Below, one piece after another: positions 18,257 to 27,876 of a stretch of DNA of 64,000 nt. The notes under the pieces were generated by a model, which was not told where the DNA came from, made no database searches, and worked only from the letters and a program-made list of their open reading frames with translations. Numbering within the stretch: the first letter of the stretch is position 1; every line of letters begins with the position of its first letter. The stretch covers positions 124,001-188,000 of the forward strand of contig NZ_JAAOXD010000003.1 of NCBI RefSeq assembly GCF_014694315.1, in the 5' to 3' direction. Both the position numbers and the translations under genes were made by a program. The stretch comes from Arthrobacter ipis. Its GTDB lineage: Bacteria; Actinomycetota; Actinomycetes; Actinomycetales; Micrococcaceae.

Positions 18257-19531
18257 ATGGACAGGATTCGAATGGCCAAAATAGTGGCGGCCTCGGCCGT
18301 AGTCGCGCTTTCGACGGCGTGTTCGGCGCCGGTGCCGGGACTGGTGAAGGCCGGCGGCGTGGAGCGGGTTTCGGTGGATGGCACGGCTTACGCCGCTGAA
18401 CTCCGTGCTTTCCGGGACTCCGCCCTTGGGCTCGGCCAGGCGCTGCTGGCGGACGGCGGGGACGGTTCGGGCGGGAACGTGGTGTTCTCGCCGGGAAGCC
18501 TGCTGATTGCGCTGGCGATGCTTCGAGCTGGTGCTTCCGGGGAATCGGCTGCCGAGCTGGACAGTGTTGTGGGTTTCCCAGAGAAGAGGGATGAGGCCAT
18601 GAATGCGCTGCTCGCGTCCCTGGCGAAGTTCGACGGCGACCCCGGCACTGTAGACGAGGACAACCCGCCGCGGCAGCCTGTCATGCATGCCGCCAACGGA
18701 TTGTTCGTGGACAAGGACGTGCCAACCGGCGAGGCATTCCTCGGCACGCTGGCGAGGCACTACGGGACCGGCGTGTATCCGGTCGATTTCAGCGATGAGG
18801 GCGCCACCAAGCCCGCAATCGATGCCTGGGTGGACAGCAACACGGGCGGCCGGATCAGGCAGGTGCCGGCGAAGTACGATCCCCGGAACACCTTCAGCCT
18901 GCTCAACGCCCTGTACTTTGCGGCAGCGTGGCAGACCCCGTTTGACCCGAGTGACACCTCGGACATGCCCTTCACCACGGGCGGGGGAGAGGAGATCGAC
19001 GTCCCCGCCATGCATAACCGGCTAGAGATGAAGTACGCGGCAGGCACCGGCTGGCGGGCCGTGGACCTGCCGTATGCCGAGGGATTCGTGATGCGTCTGG
19101 TCCTGCCGGAAGCTATCGACTCCGATGCCCTATTCAGGGCACCTCAACTCAGGGAAATCGCGGATGCGATGGACACCGCGCCTCTGGAGACGGTGCAGAT
19201 TCAGCTGCCCCGCTGGGACCACAAATGCAGCTTCGACCTGCGCCCGGTCCTGGAAGCCGCCGGACTGCATAAGACGCTCACCACCACTGAGGACTTCAAC
19301 GCGATTCAGCCGCGGATGACCATCACGCAGGCTGCGCAGGCCGCCAACATCACGGTGGCCGAGAAGGGAACCGTGGCTGCCGCGGTAACCCAGATCAACG
19401 GCATGGTCACCGGCGCGCCGCCCCGGCCCGAGCACACCATCGACTTCGACCGGCCGTTCCACTACCAGATCGTGCACGCCGAAACCGGGCTGCCGCTGTT
19501 CATGGGAACAGTGGCTGACCCCCGATCCTGA
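18257..19531 (+). CDS. Serpin-family protease inhibitor, predicted lipoprotein
   Basis: This is a 424-residue serpin. The N-terminal MAKIVAASAVVALSTACSAP stretch is a lipoprotein-like signal with a candidate lipidation Cys. Serpin landmarks follow: NVVFSPGSLLIALAMLRAGA, LLNALYFAAAWQTPFD, and the C-terminal FDRPFHYQIVHAETGLPLFMG. The hinge reads VAEKGTVAAAVTQ, with the Gly/Thr and small residues that inhibitory serpins need for loop insertion. The P1 region lies in INGMVTGAPP, so chymotrypsin-, subtilisin- or elastase-like targets are possible. The ATG chosen gives MDRIRMAKI; a second ATG 15 bp on is equally good. The gene is monocistronic and convergent with thiD. Confidence 0.9.
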   Translation: MDRIRMAKIVAASAVVALSTACSAPVPGLVKAGGVERVSVDGTAYAAELRAFRDSALGLGQALLADGGDGSGGNVVFSPGSLLIALAMLRAGASGESAAELDSVVGFPEKRDEAMNALLASLAKFDGDPGTVDEDNPPRQPVMHAANGLFVDKDVPTGEAFLGTLARHYGTGVYPVDFSDEGATKPAIDAWVDSNTGGRIRQVPAKYDPRNTFSLLNALYFAAAWQTPFDPSDTSDMPFTTGGGEEIDVPAMHNRLEMKYAAGTGWRAVDLPYAEGFVMRLVLPEAIDSDALFRAPQLREIADAMDTAPLETVQIQLPRWDHKCSFDLRPVLEAAGLHKTLTTTEDFNAIQPRMTITQAAQAANITVAEKGTVAAAVTQINGMVTGAPPRPEHTIDFDRPFHYQIVHAETGLPLFMGTVADPRS

Positions 19532-19548
19532 CCCGGCCCCGCTGCTGA

Positions 19549-20442
19549 CTAGCGCGGGCCGCCCTGCCAGAGAGCTTCGAACGGGGCACCCGAGGCCACG
19601 CGGTTGCGTATGCCGGCGGCGACGAAGTCCTTGGCCGTCCGCGCTGCCTCCAGCGGGGATGCACCCTTGGCCAGCTCGGCCGTCACTGCCGCGGCGAGCG
19701 AGCAGCCGGCGCCGGAGACGGCCACCTCGCCCACCTTCGGAGCGGTGAGGACCTCGAGGGTCTCGCCGTCGTAGAAGACGTCGACGGCGTCGGGCCCGGA
19801 CAGGCGCACGCCGCCCTTGGCCAGCACGGATGCTCCGCTCAGCTCGTGGATCCGGATGGCCGCAGCCTTGAGGGAGTCGACGTCGGTAATCTCCAGGCCG
19901 GACAGTGATTCCGCCTCGAAGTGGTTGGGCGTGACGAACGTGGCGAGCGGCAGGATCTGCGCCTTGAGCGCCTGGTCAGTGTCCAGCGCGTGGCCCGGCT
20001 CCTGGCCCTTGCAGATCAGCACCGGGTCCAGGACAACATTGCTGAACGCACCCGCAGCCAGCGCGGATGCAACGGTCGAAATGGTGGCCGGGCTGCCCAG
20101 CATGCCGATCTTCACGGTGTCCAGCACGGACGGTGCGCCCGAAGCGGCACCGTAGGCCGCCGTCGTCGCCTCAATCTGGTGCGCGATGACTTCCTGGTCC
20201 ACGGGAACGAAGCGGTGGTTCCAGTCATTCTTTGGGTCGAAGGAGACGATGCACGTGAGGTTGGCGATGCCGAAAACGCCAAGTTCCTGGAAAGTCTTCA
20301 GGTCAGCCTGGGCTCCGGCGCCGCCCGTCGCCTCCGAGCCGGCGATGGTCAGGACGACGGCGGGAGCGGCGGCGGTGCCGGAAACGTCGTCGGACACGGT
20401 ATTGGACGCCAAAGCGGAGGAGTCAAACGCGGTAGAAGTCAT
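19549..20442 (-). CDS. thiD: Ribokinase-family hydroxymethylpyrimidine/pyridoxine kinase (ThiD/PdxK type)
   Basis: This 297-residue PfkB-superfamily kinase has the ThiD start block [37 protein letters not shown] in the middle, and the catalytic anion-hole region [19 protein letters not shown] near the C-terminus. ThiD phosphorylates hydroxymethylpyrimidine (phosphate) in thiamine synthesis; close relatives with this layout are pyridoxine kinases, and no other thi genes lie nearby, so vitamin B6 salvage is an alternative. In-frame starts exist upstream, but MTSTAFD is preferred because the N-terminus is already long. It is divergent from an MFS carrier. Confidence 0.85.
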   Translation of the reverse strand: MTSTAFDSSALASNTVSDDVSGTAAAPAVVLTIAGSEATGGAGAQADLKTFQELGVFGIANLTCIVSFDPKNDWNHRFVPVDQEVIAHQIEATTAAYGAASGAPSVLDTVKIGMLGSPATISTVASALAAGAFSNVVLDPVLICKGQEPGHALDTDQALKAQILPLATFVTPNHFEAESLSGLEITDVDSLKAAAIRIHELSGASVLAKGGVRLSGPDAVDVFYDGETLEVLTAPKVGEVAVSGAGCSLAAAVTAELAKGASPLEAARTAKDFVAAGIRNRVASGAPFEALWQGGPR

Positions 20443-20585
20443 GCCCCCATCCTGCCACCGGCCGCGCGGCGCCCGCATTGTGCTCATGAACAATATGACC
20501 AAAACGGGCGGTGGCCCCTGTCACAGGCCGTAGGGTGGCGGGCGGCGTTGCTTTCTTTCCGCGCCGAATCCAGGAAGGTTCACTG

Positions 20586-21977
20586 ATGAGCACCCAACTG
20601 TCAGAAGCAGCACAAACCCGCCGGGCGGTCGGCAACATCCTCAAAGGCTCCGCCGGCAACCTCGTGGAGTGGTACGACCTCTACGTCTACACAGTCTTCG
20701 CGGCGTACTTCCAGGCAGACTTCTTCAATTCCAAAGACGAGCTCCAGGCCGGGCTGGAAGCGATGGCGGTCTTCTCGACATCGTTCCTCATGCGCCCCAT
20801 CGGCAGCTGGTTCTTCGGACGATACGCTGACCGCAACGGGCGCAAGGCGGCCCTGACCCTCAGCGTAACCCTGATGTCCGCGGGGTCCTTCGCGATCGCG
20901 ATCCTCCCGACGAAGGATGTCATCGGGATCTGGGCCCTGGTCCTGCTGATCCTCATCCGTGTGCTGCAGGGCTTCTCCGTGGGCGGCGAATACGGCACCA
21001 GCGCCACGTACATGTCCGAGGCCGCCACGTCCAAGCGCCGCGGCTTCTTCTCCAGCTTCCAGTACGTGACCCTTGTCGGCGGCCAGATGCTGGCCCTGCT
21101 GGTTCTGGTGATCCTGCAGAACTCCCTGGGCGACGGCCTGCTGAAGGAATGGGGCTGGCGCATCCCGTTCGCCATCGGCGGCGTTGCGGCGCTGGTGGTC
21201 CTGTGGCTGCGGCGCTCCATGGAGGAGACGGTTTCCGCGGAGCAGGTCGAGGCGGCCAAGGCTCCCGCCGTATCCGGCCAAGCCCAGCCGGGCACCCTGC
21301 GGCTTCTGTTCAACGAGCACTGGAAGCCGCTGCTGATCTGCATCGGCGTGACCCTGGGCGGCACCGTGGCCTTCTACACCTACACCAACTTCATCCTGAA
21401 GTTCATGAACGATACGTCCGGCATCGCCAAGACCGACACGTCCGTGATCAACTTCTGGGCGCTGTTCATCTTCATGCTGCTCCAGCCCGTCTACGGCATC
21501 ATCTCCGACAAGGTGGGCCGCAAGCCGCTGCTCCTTTGGTTCGGCATTACCGGTGTGCTGTTCACCTGGCCGCTGCTCTCCACCCTGGCCGGCACCAAGG
21601 ACCCCTTCACGGCGTTCCTGCTGATGATGGGCGGCCTGCTGATCGTGGGCGGCTACACCTCCATCAACGCCCTGGTGAAGGCCGAGCTCTTCCCGGCATC
21701 CATCCGCGCGCTGGGCGTCGGTCTGGGCTACGCCATCGCCAACTCACTCTTCGGCGGCACTGTCCCGCTGATCGGCGCGGCGCTGCAGAAGTCGAACCAG
21801 GTGGATCTGTTCTTCACGTACGTCACCGTCGCGATCGGTGTGTCCCTGCTGGTCTACATCTTCGCGCTGAAGAACAAGAAGACCACGCACCTGGACCGCG
21901 AACAGGGCCACGCCTGGTCCGGCACGGCTGCAGGCGCGGGGCGCAAGGATGGCGACGAGGACTTCGTCAACGCCTGA
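20586..21977 (+). CDS. MFS transporter, metabolite:H+ symporter (MHS) family
   Basis: This is a 463-residue, 12-TM carrier of the MHS family (KgtP, ShiA, ProP). The signature N-terminus is GNLVEWYDLYVYTVFAAYF, followed by SFLMRPIGSWFFGRYADRNGRK (the MFS loop 2-3 motif) and VGGEYGTSATYMSEA. These proteins import dicarboxylates, shikimate, betaines and similar solutes with protons. AGGAAGG lies 9 bp before ATG. No catabolic partner gene adjoins it, so the substrate is open; alpha-ketoglutarate-like acids fit best by sequence feel only. Confidence 0.9.
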   Translation: MSTQLSEAAQTRRAVGNILKGSAGNLVEWYDLYVYTVFAAYFQADFFNSKDELQAGLEAMAVFSTSFLMRPIGSWFFGRYADRNGRKAALTLSVTLMSAGSFAIAILPTKDVIGIWALVLLILIRVLQGFSVGGEYGTSATYMSEAATSKRRGFFSSFQYVTLVGGQMLALLVLVILQNSLGDGLLKEWGWRIPFAIGGVAALVVLWLRRSMEETVSAEQVEAAKAPAVSGQAQPGTLRLLFNEHWKPLLICIGVTLGGTVAFYTYTNFILKFMNDTSGIAKTDTSVINFWALFIFMLLQPVYGIISDKVGRKPLLLWFGITGVLFTWPLLSTLAGTKDPFTAFLLMMGGLLIVGGYTSINALVKAELFPASIRALGVGLGYAIANSLFGGTVPLIGAALQKSNQVDLFFTYVTVAIGVSLLVYIFALKNKKTTHLDREQGHAWSGTAAGAGRKDGDEDFVNA

Positions 21978-21990
21978 CCTCCGCTGGCGG

Positions 21991-22451
21991 TCAACACAAC
22001 AACGCACGCCGGCGGGCGGCTGGGGGTCGTCGTATACCCGGACGAAGTTCCGGATGCTGAGCCGGCCGACGGCGGTGGAGGCGCCCAGGCCGGCTGCAGC
22101 CAGGAACATGGGCGGGTGCTCGAGACCTCCGAACGGCAGTCCGACCGCCGCCCCCTAGTATTCCGAAGGCTGCTACGTGCAGCCACTGGTTTCGGACCGG
22201 CCGCAGCAGGAGACCAAGGGGCATCCCCAAGCCCCAGCCGATGAACACCGCCGGAAGTGCGCCTATGAGGAAGGCGACGACAGCAACAAAGGCTCCGCTG
22301 GTCTGGCTGCCGGGGCAAGCCCGGCTGCCGCTCCGAACAAAACACAAAATGTCAGTTGTGCCACCAGTATGCCCAGCCACACCGAGCGTGCAGGCAGCAC
22401 CACCCTCGGCTGACGGTGGCCGTGCTTTCTCAAGCTGCTGGTCTGGTTCAT
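21991..22451 (-). pseudogene. Frameshifted small membrane-protein gene
   Basis: Coding-type membrane sequence runs through three minus-strand frames in turn. From the ATG at 22451 one frame gives SVWLGILVAQLTFCVLFGAA. Near 22325 the reading moves to a second frame giving FVAVVAFLIGALPAVFIGWG and NQWLHVAAFGILG. Near 22160 it moves again to GLEHPPMFLAAAGLGASTAV and IRNFVRVYDDPQPP. The second shift sits in a run of five G; one G fewer restores the frame (LGAAVGLPFGG). The first shift is near a CCCC run and needs one extra base. The predicted intact product has about 150 residues and four TM segments. It could be a recent pseudogene or two sequencing errors. Confidence 0.55.
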
Positions 22452-22642
22452 GCGTCCCCCTGGACGGCTGATGCTCCGCCAGTCTACGGTGGCGGCGCTG
22501 GTGGGCGGCCTCCCGGGTGGGACAATGGAGGGCGGTTTCGGCGGCCAGCCGGCGGGGCCCGTCCAGTGCTAATACAGCCGGCCGCCAGACCCCTTGGTCG
22601 GGACGCAGGCAGCCGAGCGAACCACTACGAATGGAACCCCCC

Positions 22643-23335
22643 ATGACCACCGCCCAGTCCTCCGTGCCGAAAGCAGCGCCGAAATTCGCCTCGGTCGGCT
22701 CCCCCTACTTCGGGATCATGCTCGCCGTCATGGCCGTGGTGCTGATCCTGTCCAACATCGGTGCCTCCAAGGGCGTGGCATTCGGCCCAATCGTCACGGA
22801 CGGCGGCTTTTTCCTGTTCCCGCTGGCGTACATCTTGGGCGACGTCATCAGTGAGGTTTACGGCTTCAGGGTGGCCCGGAAAGCCATTGTCACCACGTTC
22901 GCCCTGTCCGTCTTCGCCTCGCTTTGCTACTGGGTGATCATTGCGCTGCCCGGCTTCGACGACTATTTCGGCACCGCCAAGCAGGCCGCCCTCGAAGGCG
23001 CCATCGGCCCGGTTCCGCAGATTGTGCTGGCCTCGCTTCTGGCGTTCTTCGCCGGGCAGACCATCAACTCCTGGATCCTGGTCCGGATGAAGGCGCGCAC
23101 CGGGGAGAAGTCCCTGTGGGCGCGCATCATGGGCTCGTCAGTGGCAGGCGAATTTGTGGACACGCTGATCTTCTGCAGCATCGCGGCCTCGGTGATCGGC
23201 ATCAGTGACTTCGGCATGTTTGTGAACTACGTGCTGGTGGGTTTCCTTTACAAGACCCTCGTGGAGTTCCTCTTCGTTCCCGTGACAACCCTGGCCATCG
23301 GCTGGGTCAAGAAGCGCGAACCGAGCTACGCGTAG
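22643..23335 (+). CDS. yhhQ: Queuosine precursor transporter, YhhQ/VUT family
   Basis: This is a 230-residue protein with about six TM helices. The family block ILSNIGASKGVAFGPIVTDGGFFLFPLAYILGDVISEVYGF is present in the N-terminal half, and AGEFVDTLIFCSIA in the C-terminal half. YhhQ proteins import queuosine precursors (preQ1, preQ0 or queuine). A tgt gene, whose product inserts the base into tRNA, lies 1.2 kb away, and no queuosine-synthesis genes are nearby, so a salvage system is the simplest picture. The ATG was chosen for MTTAQSS. I found no convincing preQ1 riboswitch upstream. Confidence 0.9.
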   Translation: MTTAQSSVPKAAPKFASVGSPYFGIMLAVMAVVLILSNIGASKGVAFGPIVTDGGFFLFPLAYILGDVISEVYGFRVARKAIVTTFALSVFASLCYWVIIALPGFDDYFGTAKQAALEGAIGPVPQIVLASLLAFFAGQTINSWILVRMKARTGEKSLWARIMGSSVAGEFVDTLIFCSIAASVIGISDFGMFVNYVLVGFLYKTLVEFLFVPVTTLAIGWVKKREPSYA

Positions 23336-23347
23336 TTCGGCTCTGCG

Positions 23348-23417
23348 CCCGTTTCGACGGTTCCCTGCCCGTTCGACGTTCCGCAACGTCTAACGGGCAG
23401 GGAACCGTCGAAACGGG
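23348..23417. repeat. Long palindrome, TTTCGACGGTTCCCTGC family, copy 1
   Basis: Perfect 26-bp inverted arms (23348-23373 and 23392-23417; core GTTTCGACGGTTCCCTGCC) surround an 18-bp centre that itself folds as GACGTT-CCGC-AACGTC. The whole 70 bp can form a near-continuous hairpin. The right arm is inside the DUF559 gene and encodes its last residues PFRRFPAR and stop codon. Copies occur at 24431-24490 and 60389-60450. Confidence 0.85.
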
Positions 23418-24364
23418 GCGGGCTGTGTACCACCCGATCCCACTTCCAGCGCCCGAAGCAGCCGGTACTTGAACTCCTGTTCCCGAAACAGGTCCTTCCA
23501 CTCCACCCGGACGAAAACCCACCCCTGCTCCATGAGCACCTTTTCTCGCCGGCGCTCCTCGAACACGACCTCGCTCGTGGGCCGGAAATCAAAGTACTTT
23601 GTCTTGCCATCGAACTCCAGAGCAACCTTTCGCTCGGGCCATGCAAAGTCCAGGCGGTGCTCGCCCAAGGATGTCCGCACCACGAATTGGAGCTCGGGTG
23701 GCGGAATCCTGAGCCTGTGGATGAGTTCCCGGGTCAAGCTCTCACCTGCAGATTCGGAGCGGGCATCCACCAACTCCAGTGCCCGGCGCAATGCTACAAC
23801 CCCGTTACGGCCCGCCAACGCGGTGCAGTAGTCCTGCAGCAGGTGCAAGTCGGCCCCCAGACGGGCGGCGTGGTCCACGAGAATCAGGGATTGGCGCACG
23901 TTAAACATCAGGCAGCAGTCCACTACAGTCCGCTCCAACGAGGTGCACGGCAGGTCATCCACAAAGGTCACCTCACGGCTGCTCAGACGCCGGGTATGGG
24001 CCGCCACGTCGCGCCCGTGCGAGACACCCGACGGGCAGCCAGCCTGGGTCAGATGGACCACACCGTCGACGCCCCACAGATGGAGCCTCTGCAGGCTGGC
24101 GCCTGAAGTGTGGCTGTAAACGAAGCCACCGGCCGACGTCGTCCGTGTTCCGTGCGCATGGGCAAAAATAAGCTGGCGACGGCGGCCCGCGGCGTTCAGG
24201 CCCGTCCACCAGCTACCTCGCGCATAGCAGCCGCGGCGCACTCGGATGAGGCTGCCTTCGCCAACCAGTTGGGCGATTGCCCGCGAATTCAGGCCGTGCT
24301 GCAGGAGCTGGTCTGTGCGCCACAGGTTCTCCGTCACGGGCAATGCAGGGACACGTGAGTTCAT
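23390..24364 (-). CDS. AbiEi-like/DUF559 restriction-endonuclease-fold protein
   Basis: This is a 324-residue protein. Residues 15-50 form an AbiEi-type winged helix (LLQHGLNSRAIAQLVGEGSLIRVRRGCYARG). Residues 220-310 form a DUF559 very-short-patch-repair-like nuclease fold with HRLDFAWPERKVALEFDGK, giving the Asp, Glu and Lys expected of a PD-(D/E)xK site, then EEERRREKVLMEQGWVFVRVEW-type sequence. Proteins of this architecture are common in actinobacteria and their role is unknown. No toxin gene adjoins it. Both ends of the gene carry a copy of the same palindrome, and one copy supplies the final codons. Confidence 0.85.
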   Translation of the reverse strand: MNSRVPALPVTENLWRTDQLLQHGLNSRAIAQLVGEGSLIRVRRGCYARGSWWTGLNAAGRRRQLIFAHAHGTRTTSAGGFVYSHTSGASLQRLHLWGVDGVVHLTQAGCPSGVSHGRDVAAHTRRLSSREVTFVDDLPCTSLERTVVDCCLMFNVRQSLILVDHAARLGADLHLLQDYCTALAGRNGVVALRRALELVDARSESAGESLTRELIHRLRIPPPELQFVVRTSLGEHRLDFAWPERKVALEFDGKTKYFDFRPTSEVVFEERRREKVLMEQGWVFVRVEWKDLFREQEFKYRLLRALEVGSGGTQPAPFRRFPAR

Positions 24365-24430
24365 CTCTCCACCTTGGCCACGGCAGTGACGGAGCCACAG
24401 AGACTCCCGCTCTTATGTGGAGAACGCCGC

Positions 24431-24490
24431 TTCGACGGTTCCCTGCCGCTTCGACGTTCCGCGACGTCTGGTGCGCAGGGAACCGTCGAA
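24431..24490. repeat. Long palindrome, TTTCGACGGTTCCCTGC family, copy 2
   Basis: Perfect 16-bp arms TTCGACGGTTCCCTGC (24431-24446) and their complement (24475-24490) enclose a centre with TTCGACGTTCCGC and GACGTC, shared with copy 1. It sits between the DUF559 start and the tgt stop, both on the minus strand. Together with copy 1 it brackets the DUF559 gene. Confidence 0.85.
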
Positions 24491-24507
24491 ACGGCGCGCC
24501 ACAGGCC

Positions 24508-25824
<1,317 letters not shown>

Positions 25825-25854
25825 TCAAGTGTGCCAGCTAACAGCCGCGGACCC

Positions 25855-26580
25855 TTACTGGAGGGGTTCTGATGTGGGGTAGTTCTCAGAGCGCCAGTCG
25901 TCCCACAGGGAGCGGATCGTTTCCATGCTGTTCGCGCCGAGATCGTACAGCGAGAGGATCACCAGCGATCCGCCGTCGGGCCTTTTCTCGGGGATCACGG
26001 GCTGGTCGGCCACGATCAGCAGGCCCTCACCGTGCTCCGCGTAGCTGTGCACGGTGAGGCCCACCTGGTGGTTGGTCTTGTGCCAGACCCTGCCCGAGAC
26101 TTCCTCGCCGGTGCCGAGGGTGAGCGAATACTCTTCGCCGGGGGCGGGAATGTCCTTGAGCCCGAGTTTCTCGATTGCGGACCCGCCGCTGCCGGGGACG
26201 GAGAAATAGCAGGTCCGGCGCTGGCCGTGGGGATGGCGCTCCAGCGCGAACCTCAGCTGCTGCAGGAAGATGAGCCATCCTTGGGTGATGTCCTCGTCCC
26301 ACGCGGCCCATTCCGAGTTGTGGTCCACGCCGGCGCGGGTGACACTGACCTCTGTCCCGGTGGGCACGGGTTTCAGCGTAAAGACGTCGCCGCCGTCGAC
26401 GGTCAGCGTGGTGTGGTCCGGCCCTTCGACCACGTTCTTGCCGAAGTAGATCTCATTGATTTCCTCGGCCAATTCGTCGGTTTCCCAGCCATGCCACTGC
26501 GCGATTTTCGAGGGTTCACGCAGCATCGTCCAAACCTGCGGCGCGTCCGAATTGATCACAACGCTGAGATTGTTCGTCAT
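25855..26580 (-). CDS. SRPBCC-domain protein
   Basis: This 241-residue protein starts like an AHSA1/START-type ligand-binding fold (NLSVVINSDAPQVWTMLREPSKIAQWHGWE), with ITQGWLIFLQQLRFALERH as the long C-terminal helix of the first domain. Such domains bind hydrophobic ligands; no enzymatic residues can be assigned. The last 90 residues (LTLGTGEEVSGRVWHKTNHQVGL onward) look like a second copy or an extension. It follows tgt's promoter end and is possibly monocistronic. Confidence 0.75.
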   Translation of the reverse strand: MTNNLSVVINSDAPQVWTMLREPSKIAQWHGWETDELAEEINEIYFGKNVVEGPDHTTLTVDGGDVFTLKPVPTGTEVSVTRAGVDHNSEWAAWDEDITQGWLIFLQQLRFALERHPHGQRRTCYFSVPGSGGSAIEKLGLKDIPAPGEEYSLTLGTGEEVSGRVWHKTNHQVGLTVHSYAEHGEGLLIVADQPVIPEKRPDGGSLVILSLYDLGANSMETIRSLWDDWRSENYPTSEPLQ

Positions 26581-26672
26581 GGCCTGAATCTACAACTTGG
26601 GGTGCAACCCGGGCTAGAGCAAATTTCTGTGGAAAACGGGTTCAGCCGTCCCAGCGGCAGGCCCGGGGCTGC

Positions 26673-27791
26673 CTAGGCCCGCACGGATTCCAGTTCGTTC
26701 GCAATCCGCCGCTCCAGTTCCGATGCGCTGATGGTCTGCGATCCTCCGTGGGCGCGAAGGAACAGCAGCGATTCCAGGCGCAGCAACCGCCACTCGCGCT
26801 CCGCCTCATGGTTGGAGTTGTCGATGGAGCGGAAAATCTCTTTGTCGTACAGGTTCGGCTCGTTGAGAGAGCGTTGGCGCACCCTGGCCTGCATCCGCGC
26901 CTTGAACGGATCCGTCTCCTGGTTGTCCGGAGCCCGGAGCAGCTTCTCATACACGGCGGCGCGGTCTTTGTGCCCTGTCTGCCGGCACACGTAGCTGGAC
27001 AGCGCGAGCGACGCCTCCACCGATCCCCAGCGCCCCGGGTTGCCGTCGAACGGCAGCACGTTCAGCAGGTCGGCGACCGCCAGCGCGGCCTCGGCGTCCT
27101 TGAGCATGACGAACAGCTCATGCGCGAGGTCGCTCAGGTCCTTCAGGCAGCTGCCGGACTTGGTGTTGATGCCCTTGACCAGCTTGTCGGCCAGCAGTTG
27201 CACCCCGGCGGAGTCCGGATGGGCCTCCGCCACGGCTTCCACCACGGATTCAGGGGTTCCGGAGGGCTCCGGGATGAGGGCAAGATCATCGACGCTGGGG
27301 CCGATCACCACCGGGGTGGTGGACGGCAGGGGAGGCACGACGACGGCGGCGGGCGCCGTCCGTGCAGGCTCCGCGGGTGCTTGGTCCCCCACTACGCTGT
27401 TCGCCACTACGGAAAGGGCGGTGCCGGCGTCGGACGCCTGGGCGTCCGACGTTTGGGCGGGACCATCCGCCGTTCCGGCGCCGTCTGCAGGCGCGGCACC
27501 TTCGCCGACGCCTGCGGTCTTCACAGCGTCATTGCCGGCGTCTTCCGGGGCGGGGAAGTCGCCAACCGCGGGTTCGGGGATCCGCACGGACGAGCCGGCC
27601 GCGATGCGCAGCGTGCCGCCGCCGGTGAGGGTGGCAAGGATAATGGCGGGGCTGCCGAAATCATCGGTTTCGACTTCTACGGAGTGGATTTCCGCTGACC
27701 GCTTGCCATCCGGCAAGAGCAGGTGGTCGCCCGCCCGCAGAGAGCCCGCCTGCTGTTCACGGTAGGTCTTGGCAGCTGCAGGGTGGTTCAT
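26673..27791 (-). CDS. Conserved hypothetical protein with disordered middle (DUF6707-like)
   Basis: This is a 372-residue cytoplasmic protein with no known catalytic motif. Residues 1-75 form a small beta-rich domain (LRAGDHLLLPDGKRSAEIHSV... GGTLRIAAGSSVRI). Residues 80-180 are an Ala/Pro/Asp-rich disordered linker. Residues 185-372 are helical and TPR-like, with LADKLVKGINTKSGSCLKDLSDLAHELFVML and ADLLNVLPFDGNPGRWGSVEASLALSSYVC. I associate the helical part with a family seen in Arthrobacter annotated as DUF6707, but cannot confirm this. GGACT precedes the ATG. Confidence 0.7.
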   Translation of the reverse strand: MNHPAAAKTYREQQAGSLRAGDHLLLPDGKRSAEIHSVEVETDDFGSPAIILATLTGGGTLRIAAGSSVRIPEPAVGDFPAPEDAGNDAVKTAGVGEGAAPADGAGTADGPAQTSDAQASDAGTALSVVANSVVGDQAPAEPARTAPAAVVVPPLPSTTPVVIGPSVDDLALIPEPSGTPESVVEAVAEAHPDSAGVQLLADKLVKGINTKSGSCLKDLSDLAHELFVMLKDAEAALAVADLLNVLPFDGNPGRWGSVEASLALSSYVCRQTGHKDRAAVYEKLLRAPDNQETDPFKARMQARVRQRSLNEPNLYDKEIFRSIDNSNHEAEREWRLLRLESLLFLRAHGGSQTISASELERRIANELESVRA

Positions 27792-27876
27792 CGGGAGTCC
27801 TTAAGTTCTCTTGCGGTCCGCCCAACAGTCTACAAAGGAGAGGCTGCGAAGTCGGGGAGGCGCGGGCGCCCGGGCG

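Noticed and set aside
22560..22642. preQ1 riboswitch before yhhQ
   Set aside because: I looked for the short hairpin plus A-rich tail of class I and found only GC-rich sequence without that layout.
23390..24364. Type IV toxin-antitoxin system based on the AbiEi-like domain
   Set aside because: No AbiEii-like nucleotidyltransferase toxin gene is adjacent; the DUF559 nuclease fold in the same protein points to a different family.
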